Assembly (NCBI RefSeq): GCF_029076445.1
Contig: NZ_JARESG010000014.1
Span: 1 to 64,000 of the forward strand
Source of the DNA: Pseudarthrobacter naphthalenicus
Lineage (GTDB): Bacteria; Actinomycetota; Actinomycetes; Actinomycetales; Micrococcaceae
DNA: 64,000 nucleotides
Direction of reading: 5' to 3'
The notes under the pieces were generated by a model. It was given only the letters and a program-made list of their open reading frames with translations. It was not told where the DNA came from and made no database searches. A program made the translations under genes and the position numbers. Of this stretch, positions 18,910 to 27,040 are shown in pieces (within the stretch, counting starts at the first letter, position 1; each line of letters starts with the position of its first letter).

Positions 18910-19839
18910 ATGAACGATCTACACGTTGTCACCGGAGCAGGTCCGGTTGGCTGGGCCGTTGCGGAACAGCTGGCGGAACAGGGCAAGCACGTCAGGGTCC
19001 TGACGCGTTCCGGCTCCGGCCCGGAGCATTCGCGGGTGGAACGCCGGGCGGTGGACGTCCAGGACGCCGCCCGGGTACGCGAAGCACTAAGCGGCGCCGC
19101 CGCTGTGTTCCACTGCATCCACGGGTCTTCCTACACGGCCGACGCATGGCGGGCCGAACTCCCCCGCGCCGAACAAACAGTGCTGGCCGCAGCGGGCGAG
19201 GCGGGCGCCGTCGTCGTTTTTCCCGAAAGCCTCTACTCCTACAGCGAGCCGGACCGCCCCATGATCGAGGCGGGACCGCGGGCTGCCCGGGGTGGCAAGC
19301 TCGGCGTCCGCACCGACCTGCTGAGAGCCCGCGACGCCTCCCCCACCAACACGGTCAGCGTGGTGGCCGGCGACTTCTTCGGCCCGCGGGTCCGGAACTC
19401 GCACGGCGGCGAGCGCATGGTGGCGCCCGTCCTCGCCGGAAAGAAGCTCTGGGTCATGGGCAGCGCGGACCAGCCGCACTCATTCACCTACGTCCCGGAC
19501 CTCGCGGCCGCGATGATCATGTCGGCGCAGACACCGTCGCTATGGAACAGGGTGTGGCACGCCCCCACCGGCCCGGCTGTCACGCAACGCCAGCTGGCAA
19601 CCGCATTCGCGGAGGCCGGCGGGGCCGCCCAGCCAAAAATCGGCGCCATCCCCGGCTGGGCCCTGCGGGTCATGGGACTCTTCTCGAAGGACCTCGGGGA
19701 GCTCGGCGAAACCCTCTATCAGTTCCAAAAGCCGTTTGTGATGGACTCCGCCGTGAGCCAGGCCGCCCTGGGCCTCCACCCCACGCCCCTCGCCGAAGCG
19801 GCTGCGGCCACCGTGGCCTGGTGGCGGAACCGGGGCTGA
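18910..19839 (+). CDS. NAD(P)-binding epimerase/reductase (atypical SDR)
   Basis: 309 residues with an N-terminal Rossmann fold (VTGAGPVGWAVAEQL, GxGPVG at 9-14), YSYSEPDRP in place of a clear YxxxK catalytic pair, and a C-terminal substrate domain. The family includes NAD-dependent epimerases and NmrA-like proteins; the substrate is unknown. The ATG follows GAAGGGGAAG. Probably controlled by the divergent TetR protein through the palindromes between the genes. Confidence 0.8.
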   Translation: MNDLHVVTGAGPVGWAVAEQLAEQGKHVRVLTRSGSGPEHSRVERRAVDVQDAARVREALSGAAAVFHCIHGSSYTADAWRAELPRAEQTVLAAAGEAGAVVVFPESLYSYSEPDRPMIEAGPRAARGGKLGVRTDLLRARDASPTNTVSVVAGDFFGPRVRNSHGGERMVAPVLAGKKLWVMGSADQPHSFTYVPDLAAAMIMSAQTPSLWNRVWHAPTGPAVTQRQLATAFAEAGGAAQPKIGAIPGWALRVMGLFSKDLGELGETLYQFQKPFVMDSAVSQAALGLHPTPLAEAAAATVAWWRNRG

Positions 19840-19871
19840 GGGTCACTCCTCCACGTCCCGCCACCGTCCAA

Positions 19872-22070
19872 CTACCGGCGGCCGGCGCCCTCCGCCTCCA
19901 GCTCCAGGCCGTCCGGCTGCTGCAGCGCGTCCGCTTCCGGACGGCCCAGCTTGCTGGGCCACCAAATGCGCGGGCCGATGTCGTAAGTCAGCGCCGGAAC
20001 CAGCAGCGAACGCACCAGGACGGTATCCAGCAGCACACCGAAGGCCACAATGAAGGCCAGCTGGACCAGGAACATGATGGGAATGATGCTCAGCGCGGCG
20101 AATGTGGCGGCCAGCACCACGCCGGCGGACGTGATCACGCCCCCGGTCACACTCAGTCCACGCAGGATGCCGGGACGCGTCCCGTGCTTGAGCGACTCCT
20201 CGCGGACCCGGCTCATCAGGAAGATGTTGTAGTCCACGCCCAGGGCCACCAGGAAGACGAATCCGAACAGCGGCACTGTGGCGTCGGCCCCCGGGAATCC
20301 CAGCAGGTTGTTGAACACCAGGGCCGAGACACCCATCGCCGCGCCGTAGGACAGTACCACGGAAAGCACCAGCAGGACGGGCGCCACCACGGAACGGAGC
20401 AGGAGCATCAGGATGAAGAGGATCACCACCAGCACAATGGGGATGATGATGACCAGGTCGCGCTGGGCCGTGGTGTTCGTGTCCAGGGCAGTGGCCGTGA
20501 CGCCGCCAACCAGGGCACCGGCGTCGATTGCCTTGACGTCCTGGCGCAGCGCCTTGACCACGTCCTCGGCTTCGATGGAATCCGCCGCGTAGTTCAGTGT
20601 GGCGTTGATCAGGACCTTGCCGTCACGGACGTCCGGGGCGGTAGGAGTTCCGGGGGCTCCGGTGATGGGCACACTGCCCGCAGCCAGGAGGTAGGCGTCT
20701 CCCACGCCGTCGGCCGTCTTGACCTTCGCGAGGACCTCATCAGCTTTGCCCTGATCCGCAATCACGACGGCGGGACTGCCGCTGCCGGCGTCGAAATGGC
20801 GCGCCAGCGCGTCCTGGCCGTCAACGGCGTTGGACGCGGTGAGGATGACATCCGTCTGCGGCACCCCGTTGGCCTTCAGTTGCAGAATGCCCGTCGAGGC
20901 CACCAGCAGCAGGAGTACCGATGCCACCCACACGGTGCGCGGACGGCGGGAGACCAGCGATCCGGTGGCACGCCAGATGCCCTTCTGCCCTTCCAGGCCC
21001 GTGACGAGCTCCGGTTCCCGCTGATCTTCGGGGACCAGCTTGGGACGGAACGGCCAGAAGGCTGCCCGGCCCAGGAGTGCCATGAGCGCGGGCAGGAGGG
21101 TCAGTGCGGCGAACAGTGAGCAGAGAATGCCTGCAGCCGCCACCGGGCCAAGGCCCTTGTTGGAGTTCAGGTCGGAGAACAGCAGGCACAGCAGGGCGAT
21201 GATGACCGTGGCGCCGGAAGCCACGATCGGCTCCACCGACGTCTTCCAGGCCGTCAGCACGGCAGCGGTCCGGTTGTGCGTGTGGGTGAGGGCTTCACGG
21301 AACCGGGCGACGTAGAGCAGCGCGTAGTCGGTGGCCGCGCCGATCACCAGGATGGACAGGATGCCCTGGCTCTGGCCATTGAGCTGGATCCAGCCGAGTT
21401 TGGCCATTCCAAATACGAGCAGGATGGCGGCGCACAGCGCGAACACCGAGGTCAGCAGCACCGCGATGGGCAGCAGCAGGGAGCGGTAAACGATCAGGAG
21501 GATCACAAAAACGGCGCCCAGGGCCACCAACAGCAGGATGCCGTCGATTCCTGCGAACGCGCTGGTAAGGTCCGCGGCAAGGCCGGCGGGTCCGGTGACA
21601 AACGTCCGCATCCCTTCCGGAGCGGCGTCAGCAACCGTGGTCCGCAGTTCCTTGACGGCCTCCTTCAGCTCACCGGAGGAGGCAATGGGGGCGACGAACT
21701 GGACGGCCTTGCCGTCTTCGGAGGGGATGGGGCCGATCACCGTGCTGCCGAGCTTCAGCGCTTCCAGGTCCGCTTTGAGGGCTGCCGCCTTACCCAGCTG
21801 GGCCGGGGTGAATGCGTCACTGCTTTCAATCACCACCACGGCAGGAACTTCGTTGGAATCCCGGAACTTCGTCTGCCACTCCTGCGCGGCTGTTGCTTCG
21901 GCGCTTGCGGGCAGGAAGGATGCCTGGTCGTTGGAAGAGACCTCGCTGAGGCGCCCGAAAGTGGGTCCGCCGATGCCGGCCACGGCCAGCCAGGTGAGGA
22001 CCAGAAGGACCGGGATGAGCCAGCGAAGCCAGAACGGAACCCGCGCGCTGTGTTGGGGACTGGTTTTCAT
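19872..22070 (-). CDS. MMPL/RND-family membrane transporter
   Basis: 732 residues with the duplicated RND layout: one membrane helix, a large extracytoplasmic loop, five helices (with ATDYALLYVARFREAL), then the same pattern again (with GVDYNIFLMSRVREES). Actinobacterial MMPL proteins export lipids, siderophores or drugs; the cargo here is not known. ATG 22070-22068 (MKTSPQHS) follows AGAAGGAA. It is divergent from a MarR regulator and probably controlled by it. It is read towards the reductase gene 3' end. Confidence 0.9.
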   Translation of the reverse strand: MKTSPQHSARVPFWLRWLIPVLLVLTWLAVAGIGGPTFGRLSEVSSNDQASFLPASAEATAAQEWQTKFRDSNEVPAVVVIESSDAFTPAQLGKAAALKADLEALKLGSTVIGPIPSEDGKAVQFVAPIASSGELKEAVKELRTTVADAAPEGMRTFVTGPAGLAADLTSAFAGIDGILLLVALGAVFVILLIVYRSLLLPIAVLLTSVFALCAAILLVFGMAKLGWIQLNGQSQGILSILVIGAATDYALLYVARFREALTHTHNRTAAVLTAWKTSVEPIVASGATVIIALLCLLFSDLNSNKGLGPVAAAGILCSLFAALTLLPALMALLGRAAFWPFRPKLVPEDQREPELVTGLEGQKGIWRATGSLVSRRPRTVWVASVLLLLVASTGILQLKANGVPQTDVILTASNAVDGQDALARHFDAGSGSPAVVIADQGKADEVLAKVKTADGVGDAYLLAAGSVPITGAPGTPTAPDVRDGKVLINATLNYAADSIEAEDVVKALRQDVKAIDAGALVGGVTATALDTNTTAQRDLVIIIPIVLVVILFILMLLLRSVVAPVLLVLSVVLSYGAAMGVSALVFNNLLGFPGADATVPLFGFVFLVALGVDYNIFLMSRVREESLKHGTRPGILRGLSVTGGVITSAGVVLAATFAALSIIPIMFLVQLAFIVAFGVLLDTVLVRSLLVPALTYDIGPRIWWPSKLGRPEADALQQPDGLELEAEGAGRR

Positions 22071-22121
22071 GATTCCTTCTGAGCTTGGGAACGGAGGCGT
22101 ACAATTGATTCCATCATAGAG

Positions 22122-22140
22122 TATCTCCACCATAGAGATA
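22122..22140. promoter_or_regulatory. Putative MarR operator upstream of the MMPL gene
   Basis: TATCTC-N7-GAGATA (22122-22127 with 22135-22140), with the overlapping direct repeat catagag at 22115 and 22131. It sits about 50 bp before the MMPL start and about 150 bp before the divergent MarR gene. Confidence 0.45.
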
Positions 22141-22287
22141 AGTGCCTGTCATGCAATTTCGGTTTCTGCCAGGCAATCACGGGTGGAAGGCCCGCGGACG
22201 GCGCTGCTGCAGTAATATCCGTCAGGGCGTCAGCACCAAACAGCGGAGAGCCACATGCATGACGCGAGCTAGCGGAGGAGGCAGGAC

Positions 22288-22830
22288 ATGACGGACGATA
22301 CGTTCCAGCCCCCTGCCGACGCCGGCCCCCAGTCCCTGATCCGCCTGCTGCAGGAATTCACGCTTGAGGCCAACAGGTATGCGGACTCGGCGGGTGCCCA
22401 AAATGACATGCACCGCACCGACCTGAATGCACTGGCCGTCATCATGCGCCACACGGCCAAGGGCCTGGTGGTCACCCCGGGGATCCTCCGGAAGGAACTG
22501 CACCTGAGCTCTCCTGCCACCACGGCCCTCATCGACCGGCTGGACCATTCGGGCCACGTAATCCGCGAACGGCATGCATCAGACCGCCGGCAGGTTCAGC
22601 TCCGGATGACGCCCAAGGCCTTCCAGGACGGCGGGGCCATGTTCATGCCCTTGTCCCGTCACATGGGCGCCGCCATCGCTGCCTTCTCCCCCGAGGAACT
22701 CGGCGTTGTCACCCGCTTTATGACAGCCATGGTCGATGCCACCATCGCCGCCCGCCAGGAAGCCTCCGAACCTGGTCCGGCCAGCCCCGCCACTGCATCC
22801 GCTGAGCCCCCTCCCGCCCCAACTGAGTAG
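22288..22830 (+). CDS. MarR-family transcriptional regulator
   Basis: 180 residues with a central winged helix (LNALAVIMRHTAKGLVVTPG, then ELHLSSPATTALIDRLDHSG and the wing RERHASDRRQVQLRMT) and a Pro/Ala-rich C-terminal tail. The ATG follows GGAGGAGG. Likely regulator of the divergent MMPL exporter. Its stop codon lies inside a 60-bp palindrome. Confidence 0.88.
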   Translation: MTDDTFQPPADAGPQSLIRLLQEFTLEANRYADSAGAQNDMHRTDLNALAVIMRHTAKGLVVTPGILRKELHLSSPATTALIDRLDHSGHVIRERHASDRRQVQLRMTPKAFQDGGAMFMPLSRHMGAAIAAFSPEELGVVTRFMTAMVDATIAARQEASEPGPASPATASAEPPPAPTE

Positions 22831-22880
22831 CGCGAACTGTCGTTTTGAGCGGTCAAAACGACAGTTCGCGCTACTTAGTT
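22821..22880. repeat. 60-bp near-perfect palindrome at the MarR gene 3' end
   Basis: Arms 22821-22848 and 22853-22880 pair over 28 bp with a single G-T position, loop GCGG. The inner 23 bp (22826-22848 with 22853-22875) are perfect. The left arm contains the regulator's stop codon TAG (22828-22830). It may act as a terminator, but the arm length is well beyond usual and suggests a REP-like element. Confidence 0.85.
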
Positions 22881-22941
22881 GGGCGGAATGCACGACGACG
22901 GTTCCTCCCATTCCCGCCACCGCGGCGGTAGCGTTTTGGTT

Positions 22942-23763
22942 ATGAGTGCGCAGCAGCCCGAAGACGACGATGTGTACACGCACGGCCACCACGAGTCCGT
23001 GGTCCGCGCCCATGCTTCCAGGACCGCGGAAAATTCAGCGGCCTTTGTGATTCCGCACCTCACTCCGGGGGCCTCCGTGCTCGACGTCGGCTGCGGGCCC
23101 GGAAGCATCACGTGCGATTTCGCGGTGCTGGTGGCGCCCGGGAAGGTCACCGGGCTTGACCGGTCGCCGGACATCATTGCCCAGGCCACGGCGCTCGCCG
23201 CTGAACGCGGCGTGGCCAACGCCGAGTTCGTCACCGGCAACATCTATGACCTCGACTTCGAGGACGAGACGTTCGACGTCGTCCACGCCCACCAGGTCCT
23301 GCAGCACCTGACCGATCCGGTGGAAGCGCTGCGGGAGATGCGCCGGGTGGCCAAGCCCGGCGGGATTGTGGCCGTACGGGACGCGGACTTCCATGGCATG
23401 AGCTGGTACCCGCCGCTGCCGGAACTGGACGAGTGGATGGACCTTTACCAGCAGATCGCCCGCCGCAACGGGGCCGAACCCGACGCCGGCCGCCGCCTGG
23501 TTTCCTGGGCCCAGTCCGCGGGCTTCACCGACGTGGCGCCCACCAGCAGCAACTGGCTCTACGCCACCAGCCAGCAGCGGAGATGGCAGGCGCGGGTGTG
23601 GGGTGAGCGGGTGCTGCATTCGGCCTTCGCGGACCAGGCGCTGGAGTACGGCTTCGCCAACGAAGCGGACCTGGCCCGGATCTCCGCGGGCTGGCACCGC
23701 TGGGGATCCACCGACGACGGCTGGTTCCTGATTCCGAACGGCGAGGTCATCGCCCGGGCGTAG
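22942..23763 (+). CDS. Class I SAM-dependent methyltransferase
   Basis: 273 residues with motif I VLDVGCGPGS at 47-55, the acidic LDRSPD, and QVLQHLTDPVEALREMRRV typical of UbiE/Methyltransf_11-type enzymes. The substrate is unknown. I start it at ATG 22942 (MSAQQPEDDD) and not at an earlier ATG at 22879 that lies inside the palindrome. There is no ribosome-binding site; TAGCGT (22929-22934) sits 7 nt before the ATG, consistent with a leaderless transcript. Confidence 0.85.
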   Translation: MSAQQPEDDDVYTHGHHESVVRAHASRTAENSAAFVIPHLTPGASVLDVGCGPGSITCDFAVLVAPGKVTGLDRSPDIIAQATALAAERGVANAEFVTGNIYDLDFEDETFDVVHAHQVLQHLTDPVEALREMRRVAKPGGIVAVRDADFHGMSWYPPLPELDEWMDLYQQIARRNGAEPDAGRRLVSWAQSAGFTDVAPTSSNWLYATSQQRRWQARVWGERVLHSAFADQALEYGFANEADLARISAGWHRWGSTDDGWFLIPNGEVIARA

Positions 23764-23835
23764 GAGAGGGCGGCCCCGCCCCTGGCCTGGCTGGACACGT
23801 CACTGCCCCTGGTGAACCGGCACTAAACTTGGCAG

Positions 23836-24459
23836 GTGCAATTCTCCCTGTGGCTCGCGCTCGCCGGCGCGGGCGTCCTGATCAGTTTCACTCCGGGTGC
23901 CGGCGCCATCAACACCATGAGCAACTCCCTGACCTCGGGATTCCGCCGCTCCATCTGGGGGATCCTGGGCCAGCAGGCGGCCCTGGTGATCCACGTGATC
24001 ATCGTGGCTCTCGGCGTGGGCGTGCTGGTGGCCAGTTCACCGGTGGCCTTCAACGTGATCCGTTACGCGGGCGCCGCCTACCTTGCCTACCTCGGTATCC
24101 GCCAGTTCCTGAGCAAGCCGGACCTGGACCGGGAACAGGCTGCCGTCCTCGGGAACGAGCCGGCCTGGTCCATGTTTCGGCGCGGCCTCTGGGTCAACCT
24201 CCTCAACCCCAAGGCCATCGTCTTCTTCCTCGCCTTCATGCCGCAGTTCATCCGGCCGGAACGGCCGCTCCTGCCGCAGTACGCCGTCCTCACCACCACC
24301 GTGGTGGCGATCGACATCCTGGTGATGTGGTTCTTCTTTGCTTTAGCCGCCAAGTCCTTCCAGCGGTTCACCCACGATGCCCACGGGCAGACGGTCCTGA
24401 GCCGGATTTTCGGTGTCCTCTTTGTCGCCGTGGGTGTCCTCCTCGCCGTGATCCACTAG
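23836..24459 (+). CDS. LysE/RhtB-family amino acid exporter
   Basis: 207 residues, six predicted helices, with the family N-terminus FTPGAGAINTMSNSL and WVNLLNPKAIVFFLAFMPQF. It exports amino acids or related metabolites; the substrate is not predictable. The start is GTG 23836, which lacks a Shine-Dalgarno; TAAACT (23824-23829) is 6 nt upstream, suggesting a leaderless mRNA. It is followed 17 bp later by the pabB fusion gene. Confidence 0.88.
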   Translation: MQFSLWLALAGAGVLISFTPGAGAINTMSNSLTSGFRRSIWGILGQQAALVIHVIIVALGVGVLVASSPVAFNVIRYAGAAYLAYLGIRQFLSKPDLDREQAAVLGNEPAWSMFRRGLWVNLLNPKAIVFFLAFMPQFIRPERPLLPQYAVLTTTVVAIDILVMWFFFALAAKSFQRFTHDAHGQTVLSRIFGVLFVAVGVLLAVIH

Positions 24460-24476
24460 CAGGTACGCTCTATTTC

Positions 24477-26552
24477 ATGACCCCCGCACCTGTGATCATC
24501 GCCATTGACGGGCGATCCGGCGCAGGCAAAACCACCCTGGCCATCGAGCTCGCCGCGCAGCTGCGGAACCACCACAAGGTGGCCCTGTTCCATCTCGAGG
24601 ACATCTACCCCGGCTGGAACGGCCTGGCAACGGGCATTGAACGCTACGTGTCCACCGTCCTCACCCCCCTGAGCCGCGGGGAAGCAGCCACCTGGACCAG
24701 CTGGGACTGGGCAAATCATTACGACGGCGACACCCGGGTCACGCTGCCGGCCGAGATCGTGATCATCGAGGGTGTGGGGGCCGCCGCCGCGGAAGCCCGG
24801 CCCCTGCTCAGCGCCGTCATCTGGGCCGACTCACCGGAGGACGTCCGCCGGACACGGGCACTGGAACGCGATGGCGGCACTTATGAGCCGTTCTGGGAGC
24901 AGTGGGCGGCGCAGGAAGCTGATTGGCTGGCGACGGATGACGTCCCCGCACACGCCAATATCCGCGTGCTCAACCAGGCAGACGGCTCGGCCCCGGAAGA
25001 CGTCCTGCAGGCCCTCGCCTACCTCCCCGTGCTGGGGCCGGTGGTGGTGCCGGAACGTGCCGGCCGCCGCGGGCTCCGGCTCCGGGCGGAGCGCCTGGCC
25101 GCCCGCCCGGACACCGCTGCCCTCTTCGCGTCCCTCTACGGCACATCCGCGCGTGCCGCGTGGCTGGACTCCTCGAATGCGCCCGCCGGCCCCGCCCCGG
25201 AGCAGTCGCCGGCCACCGAACGCAGCCGCTTCAGCATCCTTGCCGACGACTCCGGAACGTACGGCCAGTCGGTCACGCACCGCTCCGGCGAAACTGTGGT
25301 GACTGCCGGATCGGCAACAGTCCGCGTGCCGGGGCCGTTCTTCCGCTGGCTTGATACCGTCTGGGGACGCAGGGCTGTCCGCACCCCCGATGACTACCCC
25401 GGGGATTTCGCCCTGGGCTGGCTGGGCTGCCTGGGTTATGAGCTCAAACGCGAAACGGGCGGCTCGGACATGGTGTCACCAACCCCTGACGCGGCGCTCA
25501 TTTTTGCGGGCCGTGCGGTGGTGGTGGACCACGTCGAGGGAACAGCGTGGCTGCTGGCGCTGGAGGCACCTGACGCGGACACGTGGCTGGCCGCCGCACG
25601 GAGCGCCGTCAACGCACCGGCCCTCAACGCAACGGCCCTCAACGAAACGGCATTCAACGAAACGGCTCCCGACGCAACGGCAGCGTTTACCAGCCGCGAC
25701 ACCGAGGCCTCCTATAAGCAGAAAATCGCAGCGGCCCAGGAAGAAATCCATGAGGGGAACTCTTACGAAGTCTGCCTCACCACAACCCTCACGGCGCGGC
25801 TGCCTGCCGCGGCGGCGGCCCCGTGGCCCACTTATCTGGCCCTGCGGCGGAGGAACCCGGCACCCTTCGCGAGCTATCTGCGGTTTACCGGGCTGACCGT
25901 CGCAAGCACCTCACCGGAACGCTTCCTGCGCATCACGTCCGACGGCGGCATGCGCGCCGAGCCCATTAAGGGCACCCGCCGCCGGGGTGCCGATCCGGAG
26001 CAGGACCGGCAGCTGCGCGAGGACCTGGTTTCTTCGCTCAAGGACCGTGCGGAGAACATCATGATCGTGGACCTGCTGCGGAACGACCTCAGCCACTTCG
26101 CAGAGCCCGGGTCCGTAACGGTCAGCAGGCTGTGCGAGATCGAAAGCTATGCCACGGTCCACCAAATGGTGAGCACCATCGACGCGCGGTTGACGCCCGG
26201 TGCACCGCGGGCGGAGGCCGTGGCCGCCTGCTTCCCGGCCGGGTCCATGACCGGTGCCCCAAAAATCAGCACCATGGCTATCCTGGACCGGCTGGAGGAC
26301 GGCCCCCGGGGCCTGTACTCGGGCGCGATCGGCTACTTTTCGCTGAACGGTGCCACGGACCTGGCTGTGGCAATCAGGACGCTGGTCATCGCTACGGGGG
26401 ACGGCAACCAGGAAGCGCCGACGGCGGAACTGACTCTCGGCGTCGGCGGTGCCATCACTGCCGACTCGGTACCGAACGAGGAGTACGACGAGATTCGGGT
26501 AAAGGCGCACGGTGTGCTTTCCGCTCTGGGTGCGGAATTCCCGGCCGGCTAG
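24477..26552 (+). CDS. pabB: P-loop kinase-like domain fused to aminodeoxychorismate synthase component I
   Basis: 691 residues. Residues 1 to about 185 are a uridine-kinase-like P-loop domain (GRSGAGKTT at 12-20, then HLEDIYPGWNGL). About 195 onwards is aminodeoxychorismate synthase I: PIKGTRRRG near 496, AENIMIVDLLRNDL, FPAGSMTGAPKISTM and VGGAITADSVPNEEYDE. PabB aminates chorismate for 4-aminobenzoate and folate. Between the PabB N-terminal part and the chorismate-binding core is a repeat, ALNATALNETAFNETA. The pabC-like gene at 28610 probably follows it in the pathway. ATG 24477 has TACGCT 7 nt upstream and no ribosome site. No glutaminase (pabA) is adjacent. Confidence 0.85.
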   Translation: MTPAPVIIAIDGRSGAGKTTLAIELAAQLRNHHKVALFHLEDIYPGWNGLATGIERYVSTVLTPLSRGEAATWTSWDWANHYDGDTRVTLPAEIVIIEGVGAAAAEARPLLSAVIWADSPEDVRRTRALERDGGTYEPFWEQWAAQEADWLATDDVPAHANIRVLNQADGSAPEDVLQALAYLPVLGPVVVPERAGRRGLRLRAERLAARPDTAALFASLYGTSARAAWLDSSNAPAGPAPEQSPATERSRFSILADDSGTYGQSVTHRSGETVVTAGSATVRVPGPFFRWLDTVWGRRAVRTPDDYPGDFALGWLGCLGYELKRETGGSDMVSPTPDAALIFAGRAVVVDHVEGTAWLLALEAPDADTWLAAARSAVNAPALNATALNETAFNETAPDATAAFTSRDTEASYKQKIAAAQEEIHEGNSYEVCLTTTLTARLPAAAAAPWPTYLALRRRNPAPFASYLRFTGLTVASTSPERFLRITSDGGMRAEPIKGTRRRGADPEQDRQLREDLVSSLKDRAENIMIVDLLRNDLSHFAEPGSVTVSRLCEIESYATVHQMVSTIDARLTPGAPRAEAVAACFPAGSMTGAPKISTMAILDRLEDGPRGLYSGAIGYFSLNGATDLAVAIRTLVIATGDGNQEAPTAELTLGVGGAITADSVPNEEYDEIRVKAHGVLSALGAEFPAG
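25610..25684 (+). repeat. Five tandem 15-bp units inside the pabB fusion gene
   Basis: Units at 25610, 25625, 25640, 25655 and 25670, for example caacgcaacggccct and caacgaaacggcatt. They encode the NAPAL/NATAL/NETAF/NETAP/DATAA pentapeptides at about residues 378-402, in frame. Confidence 0.85.
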
Positions 26553-26889
26553 GCATGCGTACCGGACGGGGTTTTTTCTCGCCGTAGGTGACCAGCGCAC
26601 CGGTCAGGGCAATGGCCAACACCGCTGCCAGGATTGCCAGGACCGGGTTGACCCACTGGGGAACCGTGTCATACACAGGGTTGCATCGGTTTTGCAGCGG
26701 GAAGTAAAAAGTCCCGTCATGCTGGTGCCTCAGCCGGTAGTTGATGTCCAGCGCCTGGCCGGCAGCCTCACAGGTGTGGTCGAGGTCGCGCGTAAAGGTC
26801 GAGACCTGGACGAAGGTGATCCCCGCCAGCAGGGTGAAGGACAGCGCCGAAACGCGGAACCAGACGCGCGCTACTTTCGACTGTGGCAT
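26455..26889 (-). CDS. Small membrane protein, unknown function
   Basis: 144 residues with two hydrophobic segments (about 10-30 and 78-100), a Cys-containing external loop (HTCEAAGQALDINYRLRHQ, QNRCNPVYDT) and a basic Pro/Arg-rich cytoplasmic tail. The two Cys in the loop could form a disulphide. ATG 26889-26887 (MPQSKVAR) follows GAGGGAG. Its tail overlaps the last 98 bp of pabB on the other strand because no earlier stop exists. No family recognised. Confidence 0.6.
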   Translation of the reverse strand: MPQSKVARVWFRVSALSFTLLAGITFVQVSTFTRDLDHTCEAAGQALDINYRLRHQHDGTFYFPLQNRCNPVYDTVPQWVNPVLAILAAVLAIALTGALVTYGEKKPRPVRMPSRPGIPHPERKAHRAPLPESRRTPRSVPSRQ

Positions 26890-27040
26890 ATCTGTCAGCT
26901 CCCTCGGGCGGCGCCTTGGGCAGCCGGGATCCGAATGGTCCGTCTTCATGAACCGATGCTTTCAGGTTAGCCGCCCTTTCCACGCCGCTCCAGAGCGGAC
27001 CGGATCAATTTTTGGGCAAGAATCCGGCGCTACTGAGGCG

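Noticed and set aside
22879-22941. ATG upstream of the methyltransferase start
   Set aside because: The extra 21 codons begin at the palindrome edge, are not conserved-looking, and the ATG at 22942 has a better-placed -10.
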